Notes: generated by a model not told the origin, from the sequence alone. A DNA stretch of 64,000 nt from JAOPZW01 sp963788935 (GCA_963788935.1 CAWBIM010000004.1:1116001-1180000), one strand, 5' to 3'. Shown: positions 19,266 through 28,650, counted from the stretch's first letter. Made by a program: numbers and translations.

Positions 19266-19341
19266 GCGGAAATCGACGCTACCGCACGGGCGTGTGGGTG
19301 TCCGCACCACGCGTTCGGGCCGCACGTCGTACGTTCTCGCC

Positions 19342-20985
19342 ATGGCCGTGTCCGCCCCCGCCGCCCCCGCCGCGCTCAGCGCCCGCGGCGTCGTGAAGTC
19401 GTTCGGCGGCCGGACGATCCTCGACGGCCTCGACCTCGAGCTGCCCGCCCGCGCGCGGGTCGGGCTCATCGGCGCCAACGGCTCGGGCAAGTCGACGCTC
19501 CTGCGGCTGCTCGCGGGCGCCGACACCCCGGACGACGGCGCGATCACGCTGCGCCGCGGCGCGGTCGTCGCCCACCTCTCGCAGCTCGTCACCGGCGACG
19601 AGCGCACCGTCCGCCAGACGATCCGCGACGCGCGGCCCGACGTCGCCGCGCTCGAGGCCGACCTCGCGCGGGTCGAGGCCCAGCTCGCCGACCCCGCGCT
19701 CGCCGCCGACCTCGGCCGCATGACCCGCGTCCTCGAGCACCACGCGCGGCTGCTCGAGCAGCGCGAGGCGCTCGGCGCCGCCCGCCTCGAGGGCGACGCG
19801 ATCCGCCACCTGCGTGACCTCGGGATGCGCGACGCCGACCTCGACCGCCCGACCGCGCGCCTCAGCGGCGGCCAGCGCAAGCTCGTCGCGCTCGCGGCCT
19901 GTCTCGTGCTCGCCCCCGACGTCCTGCTGCTCGACGAGCCCGAGGCCCACCTCGACGTCGAGCGCCGGCGGATCGTCGAGGAGCTCGTCGGCGAGTACGA
20001 GGGCGCGGTGCTCATCGTCTCCCACGACCGCTACCTGCTCGACGAGACCGTCTCGCAGATCGCCGAGCTCGAGCACGGGCGGATCCGCATGTGGCCGGGC
20101 AACTACTCCGCCTACGCCGTCGCCCGCGAGGTCGAGCTCATCCGCCGCCAGCAGCAGTACGTCACCCAGCAGAAGGAGATCGCCCGTCTCGAGGACGCGA
20201 TCCGGCGGTTCAAGGACTGGGCCCACCGCGTCGTCGACGAACGCCACATCAAGCGCGCGCGAAACGCCCAGCGGCGGATCGACCGGATGGAGAAGGTCGA
20301 GCGCCCGGTGTTCGAGCGGCGCAAGATGGCGCTCGCGCTGCGCAGCGCGGCGCGCGGCGGCGACCGCGTCATCGAGCTGCGGGGCGTGGACTTCGACCCC
20401 GTCCTGATCGACGTCCAGCTCACGATCATGCGCGGCGAGCGCGTCGGCATCGTCGGCCCCAACGGCGCCGGCAAGACCGTGCTCGCGAAGCTGCTCACCG
20501 GCGACCTCGCCCCGACCGAGGGCGAGCGCTGGGCCGGCCCGAGCATCGTGGTCGACTTCCTCACGCAGACCGCCGAGGAGCTCCCGACGCACCTCACCCC
20601 GATCGAGATCGTGCGCGCCGCACGGCCGGTGTCGGAGGGCGAGGCGGTCGCGACGCTCGTGAAGTTCCTCTTCGACTACGAGCAGCTGCGCCGCCCGGTC
20701 GGGTCGATGAGCGGCGGCGAGCGCACGCGCCTGCGCTGCCTGCTGCTCATGCTCTCGCGGGCCAACTGCCTCGTCCTCGACGAGCCGACGAACCACCTCG
20801 ACATCCCGGCCGTCGAGACGCTCGAGTCGGCGCTCGAGGCCTACGACGGGACGGTCATCGCCGTCAGCCACGACCGCTACTTCCTGGACCGCATCGCCGA
20901 CCGGATCGTCGAGGTCCGCGACGGCGACGTGCGCGCCTACGACGGCGGCTTCAGCGCCTGGGAGCGGGCCCGGGCCGCCGTCTAG
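19342..20985 (+). CDS. ABC-F family ATPase
   Basis: A 547-residue soluble protein with two ABC ATPase domains and no membrane helices, as in the ribosome-associated ABC-F family. NBD1 has GANGSGKSTLLRL, signature LSGGQRKLVAL and Walker B VLLLDEPEAHLD. NBD2 has GPNGAGKTVLAKL, signature MSGGERTRLRC and Walker B CLVLDEPTNHLD. A linker helix region (ARLEDAIRRFKDWAHRVV) lies between them. The unusual PEAH rather than PTNH in NBD1 is noteworthy. TACGTT lies 6 nt before ATG 19342, suggesting a leaderless mRNA. Whether it protects against an antibiotic is not visible. Confidence 0.9.
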   Translation: MAVSAPAAPAALSARGVVKSFGGRTILDGLDLELPARARVGLIGANGSGKSTLLRLLAGADTPDDGAITLRRGAVVAHLSQLVTGDERTVRQTIRDARPDVAALEADLARVEAQLADPALAADLGRMTRVLEHHARLLEQREALGAARLEGDAIRHLRDLGMRDADLDRPTARLSGGQRKLVALAACLVLAPDVLLLDEPEAHLDVERRRIVEELVGEYEGAVLIVSHDRYLLDETVSQIAELEHGRIRMWPGNYSAYAVAREVELIRRQQQYVTQQKEIARLEDAIRRFKDWAHRVVDERHIKRARNAQRRIDRMEKVERPVFERRKMALALRSAARGGDRVIELRGVDFDPVLIDVQLTIMRGERVGIVGPNGAGKTVLAKLLTGDLAPTEGERWAGPSIVVDFLTQTAEELPTHLTPIEIVRAARPVSEGEAVATLVKFLFDYEQLRRPVGSMSGGERTRLRCLLLMLSRANCLVLDEPTNHLDIPAVETLESALEAYDGTVIAVSHDRYFLDRIADRIVEVRDGDVRAYDGGFSAWERARAAV

Positions 20986-21033
20986 ACGACACGGCCACTC
21001 AAGACCCCTCACCGCGCGCCGATCACGGCGGCG

Positions 21034-23044
21034 ATGGGTTCCGCGATCCCACGTCTTGCGCGTTTCCTGCTCGCCGCCGCCGGCGTGAGCTTCGCCGCCG
21101 TGCTCGCGCACGACGTCCTCGGCGTCAGCGTCCTCTGGCAGGGCGGCTGGGAGAAGGCCTACAACGCGACCGAGTTCTTCGCCGCCGCGGCCTGCGCGGT
21201 CCGGACGATCCGGGCCACCGGGCCCGAGCGCACCGCGTGGCTGGCCATGACGATCGGCCTGTGTCGCGTTCTTCGTCGGCGACATCTACTGGACCGTCGC
21301 GCTCGAGCCGCTGGACTCGCCCCCGTTCCCGTCGTTCTCCGACGCGGGCTACCTCGGCATCTACCCCGGCTTCTACGTCGGCCTCGTGCTGCTGCTCCGC
21401 GCCCGCGCCGGGCGGATCTCCCCCGCGCTCTGGCTCGACGGGCTGATCACCGCCCTCTCCGTCGCCGCGATCGGCGCGGCGCTGGTGTTCGGGGTCGTCG
21501 CGAGCTCGACCGAGGGCTCGTTCGCGGCCATCGCGACGAACCTCGGCTACCCGCTCGGCGACCTCGCCCTGCTGGCGTTCGCCTTCGCCGTCATCACCGT
21601 CACCGGCCTGCGGGCGGGGCGCACCTGGCTGCTGATCGCGGCCGGCTTCGCCGTCTTCGCCGTCGCTGACACGATCTACCTCTACCAGCTCGCGAAGGAC
21701 ACCTACGTCGAGTACCAGCCGCTCGACATCGGATGGCCGGCGGCGTACCTCCTCGTCGCCATCGCCGCGTGGCAGCCGGCGCGGCCGCTCGACGCCCGCG
21801 CGGTCCTGCGCGGCTGGCCGATGCTCGTGCTGCCCGCCACCGCGACGTTCGCCGCGGTCGCCCTGCTCGTGGTCGACCACTACACGCGACTCAACGGGGT
21901 CGCGGTGTGGCTCGCCACCGGCACGCTGCTGGTCGGCGTCGCGCGCTTCATGCTCACCTTCCGCGCGAACCTGCGGATGCTGCGCCGCAGCGAGCGCGAG
22001 GCGACGACCGACGCGCTCACCGGCCTCGGCAACCGCCGCGCGCTGCTCCTCGACCTCGACGGCCGGGCCGCGGACGCGGACACGCACGTCCTCGCGCTCT
22101 ACGACCTCGACGGCTTCAAGTCCTACAACGACGCCTTCGGCCATCTCGCGGGCGACGCCCTGCTCGAGCGCCTCGGCGCAAACATCGCCGCGGCGACCGC
22201 GGGCGAGGGCACCGCCTACCGCATGGGCGGCGACGAGTTCTGCCTGCTGGCCCGCGTCGCGCCCGGCGCGGACCCCGAGGACGTCGTCCGCCGCGCCGCC
22301 CGCGCGCTGAGCGAGCAGGGCGGGCGCTTCCGCATCGGCTGCTCCTACGGCATGGTCGTGCTCGGCCGCCGCGGGATCGACCCGATCGAGGCCCTGCGCC
22401 TCGCCGACCAGCGCATGTACGCGAACAAGCGCGGCGGGCGCCGGAGCAGCGAGGAGACCGTCCACCAGGTCCTCCTCAGCGTCGTCGGCGAGCACGACGG
22501 CGCGCTGCGCCACCACGTCGACGACGTCGCCCGCCTCGCCGAGCGCGTCGGCCGCCGCCTCGGCCTCGACGACGCCGACGTCGCCCACGTCCGCCGCGCG
22601 GCCGCCCTCCACGACATCGGCAAGGTCGCGATCCCCGACGCGATCCTCCACGCCCCGCGCGCGCTGACGCCCGAGGAGTGGGAGTACATGCGCCAGCACA
22701 CCGTGATCGGCGCGCGCATCATCGCCGCGGCCCCCGAGCTCCTGCCCGTCGCCGACATGGTCCGCTCGAGCCACGAGCGCTGGGACGGCGGCGGCTACCC
22801 CGACCGCCTCGCCGGCGACGAGATCCCGCTCGGCGCGCGGATCGTGGCGGTGTGCGACTCCTTCGACGCGATGACGACCGACCGCGCCTACCGCGCCGCG
22901 ATGCCCGACGCCGACGCGATCGCCGAGCTCGAGCGCTGCGCCGGCAGCCAGTTCGACCCCCGCGTCGTGGCCGCGTTCCGCGCGGTGCTCGAGGCGGATG
23001 TGGCTGCCGCCCTCGCCGCGGGCGACGCCGTGGCGGCGCTGTAG
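21034..23044 (+). CDS. Membrane GGDEF plus HD-GYP cyclic-di-GMP protein, frameshifted
   Basis: A protein of about 669 residues with an N-terminal membrane domain (seven or more helices), a GGDEF domain and a C-terminal HD-GYP domain. The GGDEF site is intact as RMGGDEFCLLAR, with DALTGLGNRRALL at its start. The HD-GYP domain has AALHDIGKVAIPD and HERWDGGGYPDRLAG. It could therefore both make and degrade cyclic-di-GMP. One extra base at about 21261 splits MTIGL from VAFFVGDIYWTVALEPLDS. It ends 2 bases before the repeat-rich intergenic region. Confidence 0.9.
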
Positions 23045-23164
23045 CCGGCGCGGCGCTGTAGCGGCGCCCCGCTCGCGGCCCGGCGAGGCGCGTTGCGCCG
23101 GCGGACGGCTCGGCGAACGAGGTGCGGGTCCGGCCTCCCGGTCGAGCCCGGCGTCCCCGCGAAT

Positions 23165-23209
23165 CGAGAGGAACATCTCCCCCGCCATAGGGGGCAGATG
23201 TTCCCCTCG
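23165..23209. repeat. Palindrome A, copy 1
   Basis: An imperfect inverted repeat with an 8-bp stem (GAACATCT / AGATGTTC), then a 5-bp C/G stem with a one-base bulge, and the loop GCCATA. The outer CGAG/CTCG arms pair with one mismatch. It is identical to copy 2 at 23636-23680. Confidence 0.9.
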
Positions 23210-23259
23210 CCGCACCGGCATTCGTCTTCTCCTCGCCCCGGTCAAGCGACCGGGGCCGA

Positions 23260-23304
23260 CGAGGCTGCAGTTCTCCCCGCCATATCGGGAGAACTGCAGC
23301 CTCG
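23260..23304. repeat. Palindrome B, copy 1
   Basis: An 18-bp perfect inverted repeat (arms 23260-23277 and 23287-23304) around a 9-nt centre CGCCATATC. The core arm sequence is GCTGCAGTTCTCCC. It shares the central CCCCGCCATA with palindrome A. Confidence 0.9.
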
Positions 23305-23476
23305 GGCCCGCTTCCCCTCGCCGAGCGGTTCCCGAGCCCCGCGCCGCTCACCGGCGCTGCGCGCGGAACGCCGTCGCGCCGGCGGCGCCCGCTCCCGGCC
23401 CCGCGAGGCGCGTTGCGCCAGCGGACGGCTCGGCGAAGGGGATGCGGGTTCCGGCTTCCCGGTCAAGCCCGGGCCG

Positions 23477-23523
23477 CCGACGCTGCAGTTCTCCCCGCCA
23501 TATCGGGAGAACTGCAGCCTCGG
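23477..23523. repeat. Palindrome B, copy 2
   Basis: A second copy of B with a 14-bp perfect core stem (23482-23495 with 23505-23518), one mismatch at 23481/23519 and a further 4 bp outside. It differs from copy 1 by one substitution in the arm. Confidence 0.9.
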
Positions 23524-23635
23524 GGCCGCTTCCCCTCGCCGAGCGGTTCCCGAGCCCCGCGCCGCTCACCGGCGCTGCGCGCGGTACGCCGTCGCGCGGG
23601 CGACGCCCCCGCTCCCGGCCCGGCGCCGGCAACAT

Positions 23636-23680
23636 CGAGAGGAACATCTCCCCCGCCATAGGGGGCAGATGTTCCCCTCG
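23636..23680. repeat. Palindrome A, copy 2
   Basis: Identical over at least 45 bp to 23165-23209, including loop GCCATA. It lies 28 bp beyond the stop of the convergent phosphatase gene. Confidence 0.9.
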
Positions 23681-23708
23681 CCGCCGAAGGCACGCCGGCG
23701 CGGCGGAC

Positions 23709-24488
23709 CTACCGCCGCGGGACCACCCGCGCCAACCCCGCGACGAGGTCCGGCGCGCCGGCGAGGTGCCAGGCCGGGTCGCCGGCGAGGATCTCGGCCG
23801 CGCCGCCCGCGGCGCGCACGAGCGCGGCGCCCGGGATCCAGTCCCACGGCGAGACGTTCGGCTGCGCCCACGCGTCGACGCGCCCGGCCGCGATCCACGC
23901 GAGCTCGAGCGAGCCCGCCCCGCCGGCGCGGACGACGCCGATGTCGTCGACGAGGCGGCTCAGGGTGTGCCCGCGGTCGTCGGACTTGTCCGGGCGCAGG
24001 TAGGTCGCCACCGACGCCTCGGCCAGCGTCCGGCCGGTCCGGACCGCCGCCGGCGCGCCGTTCACGCTCGCCGCGACGCCGTCGCCGCCGAGGAACAGCT
24101 CGTCCGCGCTCGGGTCGTAGACGGCCCCGGCGACCGGGACGCCGCCGTCCTCGAGGCCGACCGCGACGCACCAGTGCGCGATGCCGGAGAGGAAGTTGAA
24201 CGTGCCGTCGATCCCGTCGACGACCCAGCGCCGCCCGCTCCCGCCCTCGGCCGCGGCGCCCTCCTCGCCGAGGACGCCGTCGTCGGGGCGCTCGGCCCGC
24301 AGGAGCGCGACGATCGCCGCCTCCGAGGCCGTGTCGGCCCGGCTGACGAAGTCCGTCGGGGAGTCCTTGACCTCGACGCCGAGGCCGTCGCCGCCCCGCC
24401 GGGCCGTGTCGCGCTCGGCCAGCGCCGCCGCGGCGCCCGCGCGGACGGCGCGGGCCGCGAGGTCGAGGTCCGCGGCGCGGTCGGTCAC
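23709..24488 (-). CDS. Inositol monophosphatase family phosphatase
   Basis: A 259-residue Mg-dependent phosphatase of the IMPase superfamily, which includes SuhB and the histidinol phosphatase HisN. Metal ligands are visible: the glutamate pair in VLGEEGAAAE, the motif WVVDGIDGTFNFLSG, and the C-terminal WDWIPGAALVRAAGG. Substrate cannot be distinguished from sequence. The start is GTG at 24488, overlapping the fmt stop as GTGA, so it is translated with the initiator-tRNA formylation gene. It faces the GGDEF/HD-GYP gene across the repeat region. Confidence 0.9.
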   Translation of the reverse strand: MTDRAADLDLAARAVRAGAAAALAERDTARRGGDGLGVEVKDSPTDFVSRADTASEAAIVALLRAERPDDGVLGEEGAAAEGGSGRRWVVDGIDGTFNFLSGIAHWCVAVGLEDGGVPVAGAVYDPSADELFLGGDGVAASVNGAPAAVRTGRTLAEASVATYLRPDKSDDRGHTLSRLVDDIGVVRAGGAGSLELAWIAAGRVDAWAQPNVSPWDWIPGAALVRAAGGAAEILAGDPAWHLAGAPDLVAGLARVVPRR

Positions 24489-25312
24489 CGCGCGCCGTGG
24501 CCGCGCACGTAGTCGGCGTACGCCATCGGCCGCCCGCCCGGAGGCTGGACCTCGACGAGCTCGAGCTCCCCGTCGGCCCCGACCCGGGCGGCGCGCACGC
24601 CGAGGAAGCTGCCGTCGGGCTGCGCGACGCGGGCGCCGATGTGCGGCGCGAGCGCCCGCACGACGCGCGCCTGCGCCTCGGCCGGGGCGGCCGGGTCGAG
24701 CGTGCGGTCCGCGCCCGTGATCTTGTCGGCGTAGGTGACCCGCGCCTCGTCCTGCTCGGCGTACGGCGGGCGCTCGTCGAGCGCGCGGACGAGCAGGTCG
24801 GCGCCGAGCGTCTCGAGGCGCGGCGCGAGCGTGCCGTAGGTGTCCTCGGGGCCGATCGGCTCGCTCGCCGTGAGCGCGACGGGGCCGCTGTCGAGCCCCG
24901 CCGTGACCCGCATGATCGACACGCCGGTCTCCGCGTCGCCGGCCATGATCGCGCGCTCGATCGGGGCCGCGCCGCGCCAGCGCGGCAGCAGCGACGGATG
25001 GACGTTCACGAGCTCGAACGCGCTGAGCAGCGGCTCCTTGAGGATCGCACCGAACGCGCAGACGATGACGACGTCCGGCGCGGCCTCCGCGATCCGCGCG
25101 ACGGCCTCCGGCGCGTTGACGTCCTCGGGCTGGAACAGGTCGAGGCCGAGCGCCCGCGCGACGTCGGCGACCGGCGGGGCCGTCAGCTTCCGCCCCCGGC
25201 CGGCGGGCCGGTCGGGGCGGGTGACGACGAGGACGGGGCGGTGCGGCGTCTCGGCCAGGCGCTCGAGGACGCGCGCCGCGAACTCCGAGGTGCCGAGGTA
25301 GACGGTGCGCAC
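24485..25312 (-). CDS. fmt: Methionyl-tRNA formyltransferase
   Basis: A 275-residue enzyme that formylates initiator Met-tRNA using 10-formyl-THF. The N-terminal Rossmann domain has VYLGTSEFAARVLERL. The catalytic Asn-His-Asp set lies in ELVNVHPSLLPRWRGAAPI and VTAGLDSGPVAL. The C-terminal tRNA-binding domain is present but short, so the protein is about 30 residues below the usual length. It follows def by 6 bp. The def-fmt pairing is standard because the deformylase reverses this modification. Confidence 0.93.
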   Translation of the reverse strand: MRTVYLGTSEFAARVLERLAETPHRPVLVVTRPDRPAGRGRKLTAPPVADVARALGLDLFQPEDVNAPEAVARIAEAAPDVVIVCAFGAILKEPLLSAFELVNVHPSLLPRWRGAAPIERAIMAGDAETGVSIMRVTAGLDSGPVALTASEPIGPEDTYGTLAPRLETLGADLLVRALDERPPYAEQDEARVTYADKITGADRTLDPAAPAEAQARVVRALAPHIGARVAQPDGSFLGVRAARVGADGELELVEVQPPGGRPMAYADYVRGHGAR

Positions 25313-25318
25313 GAGCCG

Positions 25319-25909
25319 CTACGCGGCGGCCTCGGACTGATCGCGCAGGGCGCGCATGGCCTCCTTGCGCTGGTCGCGCGGGGCGCGGTCGACGATCAGG
25401 ACGCCGTCGAGGTGGTCCATCTCGTGCTGGATGACCCGCGCCTCGAGCCCGGACGCCTCGATCGTGATCGGCTCGCCGGCAGCGTCCTGCGCCCTGACCC
25501 GCACGTGGATGGGGCGCTCGACCTCGACGTGGACCCGCGGGAGGCTGAGGCAGCCCTCCTCCATCCACTCCTTCTCCTTGCCCGACCACTCCAGTTCCGG
25601 GTTGATCAGGACGTTGATCGGGCTGTCGTGCTCGACGCGGTAGACGAGCAGCCGCCGCAGCGCCCCGATCTGGGTCGCCGCGAGGCCGATCCCCATCGAG
25701 TCGTGCATGAGCGCGGCCATCCGCGAGATCTCGTCTCGGAGCGCGTCGTCGAAGACCTCGATCGGTCGGGCCTTCGACCGGAGCACGGGATCCCCGAACT
25801 TCCGGACGTGGGCGAGCGCCGCGGCGCGGCGCGCGGCGAGCTCGGGATCGAGGCGCTCCTCCTCGGGGGCGTCCTCGACGACTTCGGCGTCGTGCAGGTC
25901 ATCCGCCAT
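25319..25909 (-). CDS. def: Peptide deformylase
   Basis: A 196-residue metalloenzyme removing the N-terminal formyl group from nascent proteins. All three motifs are present: GIGLAATQIG, EGCLSLP with the metal-binding cysteine, and HEMDHLDG with two metal histidines and the catalytic glutamate. The first roughly 30 residues (EDAPEEERLDPELAAR) are acidic and variable. ATG at 25909 is chosen; an in-frame codon at 25966 would add 19 non-conserved residues. It is the first gene of a def-fmt-phosphatase unit. Confidence 0.93.
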   Translation of the reverse strand: MADDLHDAEVVEDAPEEERLDPELAARRAAALAHVRKFGDPVLRSKARPIEVFDDALRDEISRMAALMHDSMGIGLAATQIGALRRLLVYRVEHDSPINVLINPELEWSGKEKEWMEEGCLSLPRVHVEVERPIHVRVRAQDAAGEPITIEASGLEARVIQHEMDHLDGVLIVDRAPRDQRKEAMRALRDQSEAAA

Positions 25910-26040
25910 GGGCCGATGAAGGGTACTTACCTCGACGCGGATGGACGGATGTCCGACTACCGCCACGTGCCCCTCGTCACTAGGTTCTGTCCTTCGGGAG
26001 CAGCGCCATGGCGGGTCGCTGCACCGGGGGGCAAAGTTCG

Positions 26041-26090
26041 CGCAGCCGCGCGCGTCCCACCACCCGGTGGGCGCGCGCGGCGGCTGCGCC
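26041..26090 (-). terminator. Probable hairpin terminator after priA
   Basis: A GC-rich inverted repeat starts 3 bases beyond the priA stop. The inner stem CCCACC/GGTGGG is flanked by alternating GCGCGC arms and GCAGCC/GGCTGC, with small mismatches. No T-run follows, as is common in very GC-rich genomes. Confidence 0.5.
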
Positions 26091-26093
26091 GCG

Positions 26094-28148
26094 CTACTGC
26101 GGATCGACGTCCACGCTGAAGCTCACGCCGCGGAACGTCCGGTCCCCGGCGACCGCCTGGACCGCCGCGTCGATCGCCGCCACCGCGGGCCGGCGCTCGG
26201 CCGCCTTGACGACGACCTGCGCGCGCTCGCGGCCCCGCAGGCGGAACAGCGGCGCGGGACCGAGCGCGGCGCCCGCGGCGCCGCCCACGAGGCGCTCCTT
26301 CACCGCCGCCGCGGCCGCCTGGGCCGCACCGGCCGGCTCGGCCGAGCACACGATCCGCACGAGCGTCGAGAACGGCGGGTAGCGCAGCGCGCGGCGCCAC
26401 TCGAGCTCGCTCGCGACGAACGTGTCCGCGTCGTGCTGCGCGGCGAGGACGATCGAGCGCGCCTCGGGCGCGAGCGTCTGCACGAGCACGCGCCCGCCCA
26501 CCGCGCTGCGGCCCGCGCGGCCGGCGAGCTGGGTCACCAGCGCGAACGTCCGCTCCTCGGCCCGGAAGTCCGGGAAGCGCAGGGTGGCGTCGGCGTCGAC
26601 GACGATCCCGAGGTCGACGTCGGGGAAGTCGTGGCCCTTGGCCACCATCTGCGTGCCGACGAGGATCCCGCGCGGCGCCGCCTGGAAGCGGGCCAGCACG
26701 GGCGCCGGGTCGCCCACGTCGGCGTCGAGGCGGAACACGGGGACGCCGAGGTCGAGCTCGGCCTCGAGGCGCTCGGTCCCGGTCCCGTGGCGGGCGATCG
26801 ACACCGAGCCGCAGTCCGGGCAGCGCGACGGGACGCGCTCGCGGTGGCCGCAGTGGTGGCAGGCGAGCAGGCCGTCGCGCCGGTGCATCACGAGCGTCAC
26901 GTCGCACGACGGGCACTCCCACGCCCGCCCGCACGACCGGCACGTCAGGAAGTTCGACCAGCCGCGGCGGTTGAGCAGCACGATCGTCTTGCCCGCGGCG
27001 GCGAGCGCGTCGTGGGTGCGCGGGTGCAGCGCCCGCCGCGCCTCGCGCATGTCCACGATCTCCACCGGCGGCAGCGCCTGGCCGTCGACCCGTGAGGAGA
27101 GGCGCAGGCGCGGCAGCGCCTGGACGCTCTCCGGCCGCGGGGTCGCGCTGCCGGCGACGAGCACCGCGCCCGCCGTCCGCGCCCGGCGCATCGCCACCCG
27201 CCGCGCGTCGTAGCGCGGGTCGCCCTCGTGCTTGTAGGACGGGTCATGTTCCTCGTCGACGACGACGAGGCCGACGTTCGCGAGCGGGGCGAACACGGCG
27301 GAGCGCGGGCCGACGCAGACGCGCGCCTCGCCGCGGCGCAGGCGCGCCCACTCGTCGTGGCGCTCGCCGTCGGAGAGCTTCGAGTGCAGCACGGCGACGG
27401 TGTCGCCGAAGCGCTCCACGAACCGCGCGACGATCTGCGGCGTCAGCGCGATCTCGGGGACGAGCACGATCACGTCGCGGCCGGCGGCGAGCGTCTCGGC
27501 CGCCGCGCACAGGTAGACCTCGGTCTTGCCCGAGCCGGTCACCCCGTGCAGCAGGAGCCCCTCCCCCGGCGCGGCCGCGCGGATCGCGAGCAGCGCGGCC
27601 TCCTGCTCGGCCGTGAGGGGCGGCCGCGCGCGGCGCGCCCCGACCGCGACGTGCACGGGCGCGCGGCGGACGACGCGCGCCTCGATCGTCACGAGCCCGC
27701 GGGCCTCCAGGCGCCGCAGCGCGGCGGTGTCGGGGCCGGTGAACCGCGGCAGCGAGTCCAGGAGCGCGCGCTGGGCGTCGGTGAGCCGCTCGCCCTCCTG
27801 CACCGGTCGCGCCGCGGCCGCGTACAGCGCCGTCTTGGGCCGCGTGCCCTTCGGCGGCAGCAGCAGCGACAGCGCCCGCGCCGGGGTCGACGCGTAGTCG
27901 CCCGCCATCCACAGCGCGAGGTCGACGAGGTCGGCCGGCAGCTCGGTCTCGAGCACCCGCCGCGGCGCGACGACCGTGTGCTCGGACGTCTCCGTCAGTC
28001 CGGTCACCACGCCGACGACGTCGCGGTGGCCGAAGGGCACGACGAGCACCGACCCGACCCCGACGCCGTCCGGGCGCTCGTAGTCGAACGGCCCGCGCAG
28101 CGCACGGGCCGTCGTGAGCGGCTCGACCTGGGCGATGGGCGGCGGCAC
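26094..28148 (-). CDS. priA: Primosomal protein N' (PriA)
   Basis: A 684-residue superfamily 2 helicase-like protein for replication restart. The N-terminal DNA-binding domain (PPPIAQVEPLTTARALRGPF) is followed by Walker A GVTGSGKTEVYL, Walker B VVVDEEHDPSYKH, and the zinc module CRSCGRAWECPSC ... CHHCGHRERVPSRCPDCG. Motifs V/VI appear as GTQMVAKGHDFPD and QLAGRAGRS. Unlike many actinobacterial PriA proteins, the helicase motifs look intact. The start GTG at 28148 is preferred because TATCGT lies 9 nt upstream; ATG at 28184 is an alternative that would overlap the divergent gene. Confidence 0.92.
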   Translation of the reverse strand: MPPPIAQVEPLTTARALRGPFDYERPDGVGVGSVLVVPFGHRDVVGVVTGLTETSEHTVVAPRRVLETELPADLVDLALWMAGDYASTPARALSLLLPPKGTRPKTALYAAAARPVQEGERLTDAQRALLDSLPRFTGPDTAALRRLEARGLVTIEARVVRRAPVHVAVGARRARPPLTAEQEAALLAIRAAAPGEGLLLHGVTGSGKTEVYLCAAAETLAAGRDVIVLVPEIALTPQIVARFVERFGDTVAVLHSKLSDGERHDEWARLRRGEARVCVGPRSAVFAPLANVGLVVVDEEHDPSYKHEGDPRYDARRVAMRRARTAGAVLVAGSATPRPESVQALPRLRLSSRVDGQALPPVEIVDMREARRALHPRTHDALAAAGKTIVLLNRRGWSNFLTCRSCGRAWECPSCDVTLVMHRRDGLLACHHCGHRERVPSRCPDCGSVSIARHGTGTERLEAELDLGVPVFRLDADVGDPAPVLARFQAAPRGILVGTQMVAKGHDFPDVDLGIVVDADATLRFPDFRAEERTFALVTQLAGRAGRSAVGGRVLVQTLAPEARSIVLAAQHDADTFVASELEWRRALRYPPFSTLVRIVCSAEPAGAAQAAAAAVKERLVGGAAGAALGPAPLFRLRGRERAQVVVKAAERRPAVAAIDAAVQAVAGDRTFRGVSFSVDVDPQ

Positions 28149-28176
28149 CGGCCGTTGACGATAGTGTCGGTCGGCG
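28149..28176. promoter_or_regulatory. Overlapping divergent promoters of priA and PH-domain gene
   Basis: On the minus strand TATCGT (28158-28163) lies 9 nt before the priA GTG. On the plus strand TAGTGT (28162-28167) lies 9 nt before ATG 28177. The two -10 elements overlap by two bases, so the genes would compete for polymerase and both transcripts would be leaderless or nearly so. Confidence 0.5.
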
Positions 28177-28650
28177 ATGGACATGCATCCCGGCGAGGAG
28201 ATCGTCTTCGAGGGCCACCCGTCCTGGCGGGGAGTGCTCAGCTTCTACGTGTACGGCATCGGCGCCGTCGTGATCGTCGGCATCGTGCTCGGCCTGGTCG
28301 CGAGCTCCGCCGTCGGCTCGATCGTCGCGGTCGTGGGGATCCTGGCCGTGGTCGGCGTCGGGTTCCTCAAGCGGATGGCGACCCACTACGTCGTGACGAC
28401 GCAGCGGCTGCGCATCCGCCGCGGGATCTTCGCGAAGAAGATCCAGCAGACCCGGATCGACCGCGTGCAGAACGTCAACACCGAGCAGCGCGTGCTCGAC
28501 CGGATCCTCCGCGTCGGCACGGTCGACTTCGACACCGCCGGCACCGACGACAGCGACTTCACCTTCCGCGGGATCGCGAGCCCCGACGAGGTCGTGTCCG
28601 CCGTCGACCGCGCCCAGCGCGTGGCCGCCGAGGCCGACGACCGCCGGTGA
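28177..28650 (+). CDS. Membrane PH-domain (bPH2/YdbS-like) protein
   Basis: A 157-residue protein with two membrane helices (about residues 22-65: VYGIGAVVIVGIVLGLV and VGILAVVGVGFL) followed by a bacterial pleckstrin-homology domain (THYVVTTQRLRIRRG, KIQQTRIDRVQNVNTEQRV). The opening GEEIVFEGHPSW is typical of the family. The molecular role is not established; members are membrane-attached, small and often near DNA repair or cell-envelope genes. It is divergent from priA. Confidence 0.85.
   Translation: MDMHPGEEIVFEGHPSWRGVLSFYVYGIGAVVIVGIVLGLVASSAVGSIVAVVGILAVVGVGFLKRMATHYVVTTQRLRIRRGIFAKKIQQTRIDRVQNVNTEQRVLDRILRVGTVDFDTAGTDDSDFTFRGIASPDEVVSAVDRAQRVAAEADDRR

Larger units (their letters stand above)
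23045..23708. repeat. Mosaic of direct repeats carrying palindromes A and B
   Basis: This 664-bp gap between convergent genes has no credible gene. A segment X (about 23080-23150) recurs at about 23395-23470, and a segment Y (about 23309-23380) recurs at about 23527-23597, each with only a few differences. The order is X1-A1-B1-Y1-X2-B2-Y2-A2. Thus X-B-Y is tandemly duplicated, while A sits inside the first copy and after the second. Confidence 0.88.

Noticed and set aside
23165..23680. CRISPR array
   Set aside because: Only two copies of each palindrome, unequal spacing, and no cas genes in the window.
23093..24199. Open frames inside the palindromic repeat region
   Set aside because: They read through the palindromes and into the antisense of the phosphatase; no conserved motif or ribosome-binding site.
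25910..25966. Longer start for peptide deformylase
   Set aside because: The added residues are not conserved in the family and ATG at 25909 begins the typical acidic N-terminus.
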